Part shown: one piece after another, positions 16,574-24,119 of the stretch
How the letters are laid out: every line of letters starts with the position of its first letter
How positions within the stretch are numbered: position 1 is the first letter of the stretch
Source of the DNA: Candidatus Shikimatogenerans bostrichidophilus
GTDB lineage: Bacteria > Bacteroidota > Bacteroidia > Flavobacteriales > Blattabacteriaceae
Reading direction: 5' to 3'
DNA length: 25,809 nt
NCBI GenBank assembly: GCA_029851325.1
Contig: CP099830.1
Location: 16,279-42,087 of the forward strand
Notes under the pieces: generated by a model
Database searches by the model: none
What the model was told of the DNA's origin: nothing
Seen by the model: only the letters and a program-made list of their open reading frames with translations
Translations under genes and position numbers: made by a program

Positions 16574-16984
16574 ATGTCAAAAAAAAAGTATTTAAAAAGA
16601 CAAAAAGGTAGAATGAAAGGATACGCTAAAAGAGGATATAGATTAAATTTTGGATTATATGGTTTACAATCTATAGATAAAGCCAAATATATAACAGAAA
16701 AACAAATAGAAGCTGCTAGAGTAGCTGGAACTAGATATATGAAAAGAGAGGGAAATCTATATATAAATATTAATCCTGATAAACCTATAACTAAAAAACC
16801 ACAAGAAGTAAGAATGGGTAAAGGGAAAGGGAATGTAGAATATTATGTAGCAGTAGTAAAACCTGGTCGTATATTATTTGAAATTTCTGGTGTATCTGAA
16901 GAAATTGCTAAAGAAGCCTTAAGGTTATGTTCTCAAAAATTACCAGTAAAAACTAAATATATAGTATATAATGATTTTTTTTAA
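16574..16984 (+). CDS. rplP: 50S ribosomal protein uL16
   Basis: uL16 organises the A-site side of the 50S subunit. The 136 aa carry [48 protein letters not shown] and [13 protein letters not shown], matching the family end to end. The gene that usually follows, rpmC (uL29), is absent: only 25 bases separate this stop from rpsQ. Confidence 0.97.
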   Translation: MSKKKYLKRQKGRMKGYAKRGYRLNFGLYGLQSIDKAKYITEKQIEAARVAGTRYMKREGNLYININPDKPITKKPQEVRMGKGKGNVEYYVAVVKPGRILFEISGVSEEIAKEALRLCSQKLPVKTKYIVYNDFF

Positions 16985-17009
16985 TTTAAAATTCAAAAAA
17001 AAATAAAAT

Positions 17010-17249
17010 ATGAAAAAAATAAAAACTAGAGTAGGTCTTATAATTAGTGATAAGATGAATAAAACTAGAATAGTCTTATATAAAAAAAAAATTACCCATA
17101 AAAAGTATGGTAAAATTATATTTAAAAATAAAAAATATTTTGCACATGATGAAAAAAATTTAACTAAAAGAGGAAATTATGTCAAAATAATAAGTATACG
17201 ACCTTTAAGTAAAAAAAAAGCTTGGTTAATAAAAAAAATTATAAAATAA
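17010..17249 (+). CDS. rpsQ: 30S ribosomal protein uS17
   Basis: uS17 is a primary binder of the 16S rRNA 5' domain with an OB fold. The 79 aa show GLIISDKMNKTRIVLY (family: G-VVSDKM-KT-VV) and KKYFAHDEKN, then the ISIRPLSKKKAWLI ending. Its usual partner rpmC is missing upstream. rplN starts 2 bases after the stop. Confidence 0.95.
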   Translation: MKKIKTRVGLIISDKMNKTRIVLYKKKITHKKYGKIIFKNKKYFAHDEKNLTKRGNYVKIISIRPLSKKKAWLIKKIIK

Positions 17250-17251
17250 TT

Positions 17252-17617
17252 ATGTTACAACAAGAATCTAAATTAAAAGTTACAGATAATACTGGGGCAA
17301 AAATAGTGTTAATAATTAGAATATTAGGTAGTAATAAAAAATTTGCTACTTTAGGAGATAATATTATAGTAACAGTAAAAAAGGTTTTTTTAAAAAGTAA
17401 TATTAAAAAAGGAGAAAAATATAGAGCTATTATAGTAAGAGTTAAAAAAAAAATAAAAAGATTAGATGGGACTTATATATCATTTGATGATAATGCTTGT
17501 ATATTATTAAATGATAATAAAGAAATAAAAGGTACTAGAATTTTTGGTCCAGTAGCAAAAGAATTAAGATATAAAGGATATATGAAAATTATATCTTTAT
17601 CAAATTATGTTATATAA
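17252..17617 (+). CDS. rplN: 50S ribosomal protein uL14
   Basis: uL14 contacts the 30S at an inter-subunit bridge. I chose the ATG at 17252, giving 121 aa that begin MLQQESKLKVTDNTGAK exactly as the family does. A longer frame from a TTG at 17222 would overlap rpsQ and add 10 unrelated residues. Other blocks: GDNIIVTVKK, KKGEKYRAIIVRVKK, FDDNACILLN, GTRIFGPVAKELR. Full length. Confidence 0.97.
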   Translation: MLQQESKLKVTDNTGAKIVLIIRILGSNKKFATLGDNIIVTVKKVFLKSNIKKGEKYRAIIVRVKKKIKRLDGTYISFDDNACILLNDNKEIKGTRIFGPVAKELRYKGYMKIISLSNYVI

Positions 17618-17631
17618 ATTAAATTATTAAT

Positions 17632-17967
17632 ATGTTAAAATTTAAAAAAGGAGATAAAATAATTATAATATCCGGTAAATATAAAGGTTATAAAGGAAAA
17701 ATAAATAAAATTTTAAAAAAAGAAAATAAAGTTAATATAAGTGGGATAAAAAAAATTAAAAGATTTATTAAGAAAAAAAATAAAAAAGATAAAGGATCTA
17801 TAATACTAAAACCATATAAAATTAATATATCAAATATTGCAATAGAAGATCCAATATTTAAAACTGTTACTAGAATAGGTTTTAAATTAATAGATGGGGA
17901 AAAAAAACGAATATGTAAAAAATCTAATACTATATTAAAGAACAATTTTATTTATAAAAAAAAATAA
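17632..17967 (+). CDS. rplX: 50S ribosomal protein uL24
   Basis: uL24 is an assembly-initiator protein of the 50S. The 111 aa start with the KOW motif FKKGDKIIIISGKYKGYKGK (residues 3-22). A basic middle region and a late block with RIGFKLIDGEKKRICKKSN follow, as in the family. Normal length. Position between rplN and rplE is standard. Confidence 0.95.
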   Translation: MLKFKKGDKIIIISGKYKGYKGKINKILKKENKVNISGIKKIKRFIKKKNKKDKGSIILKPYKINISNIAIEDPIFKTVTRIGFKLIDGEKKRICKKSNTILKNNFIYKKK

Positions 17968-17973
17968 ATATAT

Positions 17974-18552
17974 ATGTATATACCTAGATTAAAAACTTTA
18001 TATAAAGAAAAAATTATATTTTTATTAAAAAAAAAATTAAATTTTAAAAATATAATGCAAGTCCCTAAATTAATAAAAATAGTCATTAATATAGGAGTCG
18101 GAATAGCTATACAAAATAAAAATATAATAACTTATTATATGAACGACTTAGAGTTAATTACAGGACAGAAACCAATCTATAGATTATCTAAAAAAGATGT
18201 ATCAGGATTTAAATTAAGAAAAGGTATCCCTATAGGATGTATGGTAACATTAAGAAACAACATAATGTATGAATTTTTAGATAGATTAATATCAGTAGCA
18301 TTACCAAGATCTAAAGATTTTAATGGTATAAAAGAAACTAGTTTTGATGGATATGGTAATTATAATTTAGGGATAAAAGAACATATAATATTTCCAGAAA
18401 TAAATTTTGATAAAGTAAAAAAAATACATGGTATGAATATAACTTTTGTAACTAATACTTCTAAAAATTTAGAAGCAAAATTCTTATTAAGTTATTTAGG
18501 ATTACCTTTTAAAAATAATAATATATATGGCAAAAGAATCTATAAAAGCTAG
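17974..18552 (+). CDS. rplE: 50S ribosomal protein uL5
   Basis: uL5 binds 5S rRNA with uL18. The 192 aa contain [45 protein letters not shown], RDFxG-like RSKDFNGI and [18 protein letters not shown], all family hallmarks. Full length. The 3' end overlaps rpsN by 26 bases in another frame. Confidence 0.97.
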   Translation: MYIPRLKTLYKEKIIFLLKKKLNFKNIMQVPKLIKIVINIGVGIAIQNKNIITYYMNDLELITGQKPIYRLSKKDVSGFKLRKGIPIGCMVTLRNNIMYEFLDRLISVALPRSKDFNGIKETSFDGYGNYNLGIKEHIIFPEINFDKVKKIHGMNITFVTNTSKNLEAKFLLSYLGLPFKNNNIYGKRIYKS

Positions 18553-18796
18553 ACAAAAAAAAAGAATAAAATTATTTCTTAAATATTTCAAAAAAAGAAA
18601 TATTTTAATTAAACAAAAAAAATATTTAGAATTACAAAAAATACCTAAAAATGCATCTAAAGTAAGATTGAGAAATCATTGTAAAATAACAGGTAGATTT
18701 AGAGGATATATTAGATATTTTGGTATTTCTAGAATAGTATTTCGAAAATTATCTTCAAATGGATTTATTCCAGGGGTAAAAAAATCTAGTTGGTAA
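18527..18796 (+). CDS. rpsN: 30S ribosomal protein uS14 (zinc-free form)
   Basis: uS14 is a 30S head protein. The 89 aa begin [13 protein letters not shown] and end with [52 protein letters not shown] residues, the standard C-terminal pattern. No CxxC pairs are present, so this is the long zinc-independent type. Its start lies inside rplE, and its TAA is directly followed by the rpsH ATG. Confidence 0.96.
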   Translation: MAKESIKARQKKRIKLFLKYFKKRNILIKQKKYLELQKIPKNASKVRLRNHCKITGRFRGYIRYFGISRIVFRKLSSNGFIPGVKKSSW

Positions 18797-19174
18797 ATGG
18801 ATACTATAGGAAATTATTTAACATTAATCAGAAATGCATGTAATGTTAAAAAAAAATATGTAGAAGTAAATTATTCAAATATAAATTTAAATATTACTAA
18901 AGTATTATATAAAAATTATTATATTAAATATTATAAAATTCATAAAGATAATAAAATAATAATATTTTTAAAATATATAAATAATACTTCCGTATTAAGA
19001 AAAATAAAAAGAATAAGTAAACCTAGTTTAAGAAAATATTTAAAATATAAAAATATTTATAAGGTATTAAATGGATATGGGATTTCAATAATATCTACAT
19101 CTTTAGGGGTAATGACAGGTTATGAAGCTGTATCTAAAAAAATAGGAGGAGAAATTTTATGTATAATTTATTAA
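18797..19174 (+). CDS. rpsH: 30S ribosomal protein uS8
   Basis: uS8 binds the central domain of 16S rRNA and, in many bacteria, represses the spc operon mRNA. The 125 aa begin [14 protein letters not shown] (family: D-I-DMLTRIRNA), include [11 protein letters not shown], and end with [28 protein letters not shown]. The common D after MT is G here. No spacer separates it from rpsN, so any uS8-binding leader would have to lie in coding sequence; none was recognised. Confidence 0.95.
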   Translation: MDTIGNYLTLIRNACNVKKKYVEVNYSNINLNITKVLYKNYYIKYYKIHKDNKIIIFLKYINNTSVLRKIKRISKPSLRKYLKYKNIYKVLNGYGISIISTSLGVMTGYEAVSKKIGGEILCIIY

Positions 19175-19184
19175 AATTAAATAA

Positions 19185-19739
19185 ATGTCAAGAATAGGAA
19201 AAAAACAAATAAATATCCCTAACAATGTAAATGTATTAATTAAAAAAAATTATATATATATTAAGGGAAAATTAGGGGAACTTAAAGAATATGTAAACAA
19301 AAATATTAAAATAAAAAAAGAAAAAAATAGTATTTTTATTCTTAATAGTTTAAAAAATAATAAAAAATATAAAAGTTTACATGGTCTTTATAGAATGCTA
19401 ATATATAATATGATATATGGAGTTAATATAGGATTTAAAAAACAATTAGAATTAGTAGGAATAGGGTATAAAGCAGAAACGTATAAAAACGGTCGTATTT
19501 TAATATTAAATTTAGGTTATTCACATAATATAGCAATACATGTTTGTAAAAAAATAAATATAACTGTAGATAATATTAAAGGGAATAATCCTATTATAAA
19601 TTTATATAGTATTGACAAACAATTATTAGGGATAGTTGCTTCTAAAATTAGATCTTTAAAAAAACCGGATCCATATAAAGGTAAAGGGATAAAATATAAA
19701 AATGAGAAAATTATAATAAAGACAGGAAAAACAGTTTAG
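19185..19739 (+). CDS. rplF: 50S ribosomal protein uL6
   Basis: uL6 lies near the sarcin-ricin loop and factor-binding site. The 184 aa begin MSRIGKKQINIP and contain KGKLGELKEYV, VGIGYKAETYKNGRILILNLGYSH (family: VG-GYRA---G--L-L-LGYSH) and the C-terminal RSLKKPDPYKGKGIKY. Full length. It is the only gene inspected here that ends in TAG. Confidence 0.96.
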   Translation: MSRIGKKQINIPNNVNVLIKKNYIYIKGKLGELKEYVNKNIKIKKEKNSIFILNSLKNNKKYKSLHGLYRMLIYNMIYGVNIGFKKQLELVGIGYKAETYKNGRILILNLGYSHNIAIHVCKKINITVDNIKGNNPIINLYSIDKQLLGIVASKIRSLKKPDPYKGKGIKYKNEKIIIKTGKTV

Positions 19740-19758
19740 TAATTTTTACAAAAACAAT

Positions 19759-20073
19759 ATGAAACTAAAAAAAAAAGGAACAAAAGAATATCCTAGAATT
19801 TCAATCTTTAAAAGCAATAAAGAAATATATGTACAAATAATAGATGATGTTAATAGAGAAACTATAACTTCATATTCATCTTTAAATTTAAATAGTATAA
19901 ATAAAAAAAATATAACTAAGCTAATTATGTCTAAGATAGTAGGAGAAAATATAGCTAAAAAAATGTTAAAATTAAATATAAAAAAGGCTTTTTTTGATAA
20001 AAATGGATATATATATCATGGGAGAATAAAAGAACTCATTAATTCTATAAGAAAGAATGGTATAAAAATATAA
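19759..20073 (+). CDS. rplR: 50S ribosomal protein uL18, short N-terminus
   Basis: uL18 binds 5S rRNA with uL5. The 104 aa show GTKEYPRISIFKSNKEIYVQIIDD (family: [22 protein letters not shown]), SKIVGENIAKKMLK, and the ending FDKNGYIYHGRIKELINSIRKNGI. About 10 basic residues usual before GT are missing, which trims the rRNA-binding tail. Context and core are firm. Confidence 0.95.
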   Translation: MKLKKKGTKEYPRISIFKSNKEIYVQIIDDVNRETITSYSSLNLNSINKKNITKLIMSKIVGENIAKKMLKLNIKKAFFDKNGYIYHGRIKELINSIRKNGIKI

Positions 20074-20086
20074 TAATAACAAGAAC

Positions 20087-20593
20087 ATGTTAATAATTAA
20101 AAAAAAAGATTTTATAAATAAAAAGAATTTAAAAGAAAAATTAGTAAAAATAAAAAGAGTATGTAAAGTAACAAAAGGTAGAAGAGATTTTAGTTTTACT
20201 ACTATAGTTGTAAAAGGAAATTATAAAGGTATAGTAGGATATGGAATAGGGAAATCTAAAGAAATATCTGATTCTATTTATAAAGCTAGTGAAAAAGCTA
20301 ATAAAAATTTGATTTTAATACCTATTAAAAATTATACTATACCATATCAATTAAAATTTAAATATTGTAGTTCTATAATTTATTTATATCCTGCTAAAAT
20401 AGGAACAGGGGTAATAGCAGGTAGTTCTGCTAGAATAGTTTTAGAGTTAGCAGGTATTAATAATATCTATACTAAATTTATAGGTTCATCTAATGTATAT
20501 AATTGTGTAAAAGCTACATATTATGCTTTAAAATTATTGAAAGATGAATATGAAATAATAAAAATAAATAGGGAAAAATATGGCATTATATAA
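20087..20593 (+). CDS. rpsE: 30S ribosomal protein uS5
   Basis: uS5 shapes the mRNA entry site and affects fidelity. The 168 aa carry [27 protein letters not shown] residues, [18 protein letters not shown], then [23 protein letters not shown] and [16 protein letters not shown]. All standard. The last 14 bases overlap the rplO start, leaving no room for rpmD (uL30), which normally stands here. Confidence 0.97.
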   Translation: MLIIKKKDFINKKNLKEKLVKIKRVCKVTKGRRDFSFTTIVVKGNYKGIVGYGIGKSKEISDSIYKASEKANKNLILIPIKNYTIPYQLKFKYCSSIIYLYPAKIGTGVIAGSSARIVLELAGINNIYTKFIGSSNVYNCVKATYYALKLLKDEYEIIKINREKYGII

Positions 20594-21029
20594 ATTAATT
20601 CCTAATAAAGGATCTGTAAAAAAAAAAAAAAGAATAGGTCGAGGTATAGGGTCAGGTAAAGGAAGAACTTCTGGTAGAGGACATAAAGGGCAAAAATCTA
20701 GATCAGGATATTCTAAAAAAATTGGGTTTGAAGGAGGACAAACTCCATTATATAAAAGAATTCCTAAATTTGGATTAAAAAAAAAAGTAAAATATGAAAT
20801 TATAAATTTAAATGATATACAAAATATAGTAACCAAAAAAAAAATAAAAATAATTAATAAAAAAATATTAATATCTTTAAAAAAAATAAAAAAAAAAAGA
20901 AAATTAAAAATATTATCTAATGGTAATTTGATAAATAATATAACAATATATGCTGATAAATTTAGTAAAAAGGCTTATAAAAAAATATTAAGTTCTGGTA
21001 GTAAAATTAATAAAATAATTAAAGATTAA
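20580..21029 (+). CDS. rplO: 50S ribosomal protein uL15
   Basis: uL15 is a late-assembly 50S protein. The 149 aa start at an ATG within rpsE and show [47 protein letters not shown], then a diverged Lys-rich C-terminal half with [12 protein letters not shown] where the family has LGxG. A 14-A run (20618-20631) encodes the KKKKR just before GRG. secY, which usually follows, is absent; infA begins 1 base after the stop. Confidence 0.96.
   Translation: MALYKLIPNKGSVKKKKRIGRGIGSGKGRTSGRGHKGQKSRSGYSKKIGFEGGQTPLYKRIPKFGLKKKVKYEIINLNDIQNIVTKKKIKIINKKILISLKKIKKKRKLKILSNGNLINNITIYADKFSKKAYKKILSSGSKINKIIKD
20618..20631 (+). repeat. 14-base A homopolymer inside rplO
   Basis: Fourteen consecutive A encode the lysines of KKKKR just ahead of the conserved GRGIGSGKG of uL15, about 13 codons after the start. 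The frame is intact. Confidence 0.95.
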
Positions 21030-21030
21030 A

Positions 21031-21246
21031 ATGGTAAAACAAAAAAATATAGAAGTTAATGGTACAGTTATTGAAGCTTTACCTAATGCTATGTTTAAAA
21101 TAAAATTAAAAAATAATTTAATAGTACTTGGCCATATATCAGGTAAAATAAGAAAAAATTATATTAAAATATTACCTGGTGATAAAGTAAAAGTTGAAAT
21201 TTCTCCTTATGATCTAAAAAAATGTAGAATAAAATATAGATATTAA
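21031..21246 (+). CDS. infA: Translation initiation factor IF-1
   Basis: IF-1 is an OB-fold factor that occupies the 30S A site during initiation. The 71 aa contain [50 protein letters not shown] and RIKYRY, matching the family nearly throughout. The length of 71 is typical. It sits directly between rplO and rpmJ because secY and map are not here. Confidence 0.97.
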   Translation: MVKQKNIEVNGTVIEALPNAMFKIKLKNNLIVLGHISGKIRKNYIKILPGDKVKVEISPYDLKKCRIKYRY

Positions 21247-21247
21247 A

Positions 21248-21364
21248 ATGAAAACTGTTGTATCATTAAAAAAAAGAAACAAAAATTGTAAAATAGTTAA
21301 AAGAAAAGGTATATTAAGAATAATTAATAAAAAAAATCCTAAATTTAAACTAAAACAAGGTTAA
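21248..21364 (+). CDS. rpmJ: 50S ribosomal protein bL36
   Basis: A 38-aa gene too short for usual cut-offs. From the ATG at 21248 it reads [20 protein letters not shown], then [18 protein letters not shown] and TAA. This is a close match to Bacteroidota bL36 ([34 protein letters not shown]). Only one Cys is present, so it is the zinc-free form. It follows infA by 1 base and precedes rpsM by 19. Confidence 0.97.
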   Translation: MKTVVSLKKRNKNCKIVKRKGILRIINKKNPKFKLKQG

Positions 21365-21383
21365 TCATTAATAAAATTAAATT

Positions 21384-21764
21384 ATGGCTATAATATCAGG
21401 GGTAAATATCCCTAATAATAAAATAGGGTTTATATCATTAACATATATATATGGTATAGGTAGAAAAACAGCAATAAAAATATTATTGTTAAATAATATA
21501 GATATCTATAAAAAAGTTAAAAATTGGAGTGAAAGTGAATTACAAAAAATAATAAATTATATATCGAATAATTTTAAAATAGAAGGAGAATTAAGAACTG
21601 AAGTTCAATTTAATATAAAAAAATTAAAAGATATAGGAATTTATAGAGGTATAAGACATAGATTAGGATTACCTCTAAGAGGTCAAAGAACTAAAAATAA
21701 TTCTAGAACTAGAAAAGGTAAAAGAAAAACAGTAGCAAATAAAAAAAAAGTAATAAAAAAATAA
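21384..21764 (+). CDS. rpsM: 30S ribosomal protein uS13
   Basis: uS13 in the 30S head contacts the P-site tRNA and the 50S. The 126 aa begin with [31 protein letters not shown] and end with the basic block [37 protein letters not shown] residues, all typical. Full length. It heads the alpha-operon part of the cluster. Confidence 0.97.
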   Translation: MAIISGVNIPNNKIGFISLTYIYGIGRKTAIKILLLNNIDIYKKVKNWSESELQKIINYISNNFKIEGELRTEVQFNIKKLKDIGIYRGIRHRLGLPLRGQRTKNNSRTRKGKRKTVANKKKVIKK

Positions 21765-21768
21765 ACTA

Positions 21769-22143
21769 ATGACAAGAAAAAATATTAAAAAAAAAAATGT
21801 ATATTATGGAGATATATATATACATTCTACATTTAATAATATAATCATAACTTTAACAGATAAAATAGGGAATGTTTTAGCTTGGTCTTCATCAGGTAAA
21901 ATGAAATTTAGAGGATCTAAAAAAAATACTCCATTCGCAGGACAAATAACAGCTAAAAACATTTCTGATAAATGTCTATCATTGGGGATAAAAAAAGTAG
22001 ATATTATAATAAAGGGTCCAGGAGTAGGTAGAGATTCGGCCATTAGAACTATAAGTAGTAATGGTATAACTATATTATCTATAAAAGATAAAACTCCTTT
22101 ACCTCATAATGGATGTAGACCTCCTAAAAAAAGAAGAATTTAA
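21769..22143 (+). CDS. rpsK: 30S ribosomal protein uS11
   Basis: uS11 is a platform protein near the E site and mRNA exit. The 124 aa include IHSTFNNIIITLTDKIGNVLAWSSSGKMKFRGSKKNTPFA-type residues, VDIIIKGPGVGRDSAIRTISSNGI and the signature end PLPHNGCRPPKKRRI. Full length, 4 bases after rpsM. Confidence 0.97.
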   Translation: MTRKNIKKKNVYYGDIYIHSTFNNIIITLTDKIGNVLAWSSSGKMKFRGSKKNTPFAGQITAKNISDKCLSLGIKKVDIIIKGPGVGRDSAIRTISSNGITILSIKDKTPLPHNGCRPPKKRRI

Positions 22144-22163
22144 AATTAAATTATGTAAAAATT

Positions 22164-22781
22164 ATGTCAAGATATATAGGACCTCGAAATAAAATTTCAA
22201 GAAAATTTGGTGTATATATATATGGAAATAAAAAATATTTACAAAGAAAAAAATATCCACCAGGACAACATGGATTATTAAGAAAAAGAATAGGTAGAAA
22301 ATCTAATTATTTTATACAATTGTTAGAAAAACAAAAATTAAAATATATATATGGTATACTAGAAAAACAATTAAAAAAAATGTTTAATATCGTTTATAAA
22401 AAGAAAGGAATAACAGGAGATTTATTATTGCAAATGTGTGAACGTAGACTAGATAACGTAGTATATAGAATAGGATATGCTAATTCTATTTTTTTTGCCA
22501 GACAATTAGTATCACATAAACATATTTTGGTAAATAATAAAATTATAAATATACCATCTTATCAAATTAATGTAGGCGATATTATATCTTTAAAAAATAA
22601 AATGAAAAATAATATAAATATTATTAATTCATTAACTATTAATAGAGATAGAGATAATATTCAAAGTTGGTTATTATATAAAGAGAGTGAAATGATAGCT
22701 GAATGTATAAAATTACCGACTATTAATGATATTAAAAACAAAATTAATACTAAATTAATAGTAGAATTATATTCTAAATAA
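22164..22781 (+). CDS. rpsD: 30S ribosomal protein uS4
   Basis: uS4 starts 30S body assembly and in many bacteria represses its operon. The 205 aa begin MSRYIGPRNKISRKFGVYIYG, followed by YPPGQHG, the core with QMCERRLDNVVYRIGYA and RQLVSHKHILVNNKIINIPSYQINVGDIIS (an S4-type RNA-binding fold). No zinc cysteines. Length is normal. It lies 20 bases after rpsK and 8 before rpoA. Confidence 0.97.
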   Translation: MSRYIGPRNKISRKFGVYIYGNKKYLQRKKYPPGQHGLLRKRIGRKSNYFIQLLEKQKLKYIYGILEKQLKKMFNIVYKKKGITGDLLLQMCERRLDNVVYRIGYANSIFFARQLVSHKHILVNNKIINIPSYQINVGDIISLKNKMKNNINIINSLTINRDRDNIQSWLLYKESEMIAECIKLPTINDIKNKINTKLIVELYSK

Positions 22782-22789
22782 AAAGCCAT

Positions 22790-23737
22790 ATGACTTTTAA
22801 AATATTAGTTTTAAAAACAACTAATAATTTAGGAATTTTTAAAATATATCCTATAAATAATGGAAATGGTATAACTATAGGTAATACATTAAGAAGAATA
22901 TTATTATCTTCTATATATGGTTACTCTGTTAGTTATTTTAAAATTAAAGGTGTATTACATGAATTTTCTACTATTAAAGGTATAATAGAAGATGTACCTG
23001 AAATAGTTTTAAATTTAAAAAAAATAAGATTTAAATTAAAGAAAAATTATTTAGATATAGAAAAAGAAAAAATAAAAATAAAAATAAAAAATAAAAAAAA
23101 TAAAATATATGCTGGGGATATAGAACAATATTCTAAATATTTTGAAATAATAAATAAAAAATTAGTTATTTGTAATAAAGATGAATCTGTTAATTTTAAT
23201 ATTAAATTAATAGTAGATAAAGGAATAGGATATTTACCATCAGAAAAGAAAAAAGAATATAAAAAGTTTATTCCTATTGATTCTATTTATACTCCTATTA
23301 AAAATGTATCATTTAAAGTTATTAATTATTCTTATAATAATATGAATAAAGAAATTTTAAATCTAAATATAATTACAGATGGTACTATATCTCCTATAAA
23401 ATCTTTAATTGAATCTTCAAAAATTTTAATTAATATATTTAACAATTTTATAAATCAAAAACAATATTATAAAAAGAAAGACAATGAAACAATAAAAAAA
23501 ATTTATAAAAAAATAAAAAAAATATTAAATACTAAATTAGAAAAAGAAAATTTTTCAGTAAGAACTATAAATTGTTTAAATTCATCTAAAATTTATAAAT
23601 GGAATGATTTAGTAATTTTAAAAGAATCAGATATATTAAAAATTAAAAATTTTGGTCAAAAGTCCTTAAAAGAATTAATAAAAAAAATGGAGAAAAGAAA
23701 TTTAAAATTTGAAATGGATATAAAAAAATATAATTAA
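22790..23737 (+). CDS. rpoA: RNA polymerase alpha subunit
   Basis: Alpha dimerises to seed RNA polymerase assembly, and its C-terminal domain contacts upstream promoter DNA and activators. The 315 aa show the N-terminal dimerisation domain with NNGNGITIGNTLRRILLSSIYGYSV-type residues and IIEDVPEIVLNLK, the DKGIGYLPSEKKK block, and TISPIKSLIESSKIL. A linker follows, then a C-terminal domain with NFSVRTINCLNSSKIYKWNDLV and LKIKNFGQKSLKELI. Both domains are kept despite reduction. The N-terminus is about 10-15 residues shorter than common. Confidence 0.97.
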   Translation: MTFKILVLKTTNNLGIFKIYPINNGNGITIGNTLRRILLSSIYGYSVSYFKIKGVLHEFSTIKGIIEDVPEIVLNLKKIRFKLKKNYLDIEKEKIKIKIKNKKNKIYAGDIEQYSKYFEIINKKLVICNKDESVNFNIKLIVDKGIGYLPSEKKKEYKKFIPIDSIYTPIKNVSFKVINYSYNNMNKEILNLNIITDGTISPIKSLIESSKILINIFNNFINQKQYYKKKDNETIKKIYKKIKKILNTKLEKENFSVRTINCLNSSKIYKWNDLVILKESDILKIKNFGQKSLKELIKKMEKRNLKFEMDIKKYN

Positions 23738-23741
23738 TTAA

Positions 23742-24119
23742 TTGATGAAACATAATAAAAAAAATAATCATTTAAGTAGAAAATATTCTCATAGAAGAAG
23801 TATGTTGTCTAATATGTCATGTTCTTTAATACTTTATAAATCTATATATACTACATTATCTAAAGCTAAAGAATTAAAAAAATATATAGAACCTATTTTA
23901 AATAAATTAAAAAAAAATAATCTTCATACTAGAAGAATTATTTTAAGTAAATTAAAAAATAAAAAAATAGTTAATATTTTATTTAAAGATATTTTAAATA
24001 AAATAAAAGAAAGAAATGGAGGATATACTAGAATATTAAAAGCTGGATATAGAAAAGGTGATTCATCTAAAATGTCTATAATACAATTAGTAGATTATTA
24101 TAAATATGAAAAATTATAA
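23742..24119 (+). CDS. rplQ: 50S ribosomal protein bL17
   Basis: bL17 lies near the tunnel exit. The 125 aa include NHLSRKYSHRRSMLSNMSCSLI (family: LGR---HR--ML-NL--SLI), TTLSKAKELKKYIEPI, and RNGGYTRILKAGYRKGDSSKMSIIQLV. Other Bacteroidota often carry a longer C-terminal tail, absent here. Its end overlaps the valS start by 14 bases, closing the ribosomal cluster. Confidence 0.96.
   Translation: MMKHNKKNNHLSRKYSHRRSMLSNMSCSLILYKSIYTTLSKAKELKKYIEPILNKLKKNNLHTRRIILSKLKNKKIVNILFKDILNKIKERNGGYTRILKAGYRKGDSSKMSIIQLVDYYKYEKL

Noticed and set aside
17222..17251. Longer uL14 starting at a TTG
   Set aside because: The extra residues do not match the family, overlap rpsQ, and the ATG at 17252 gives the canonical N-terminus.
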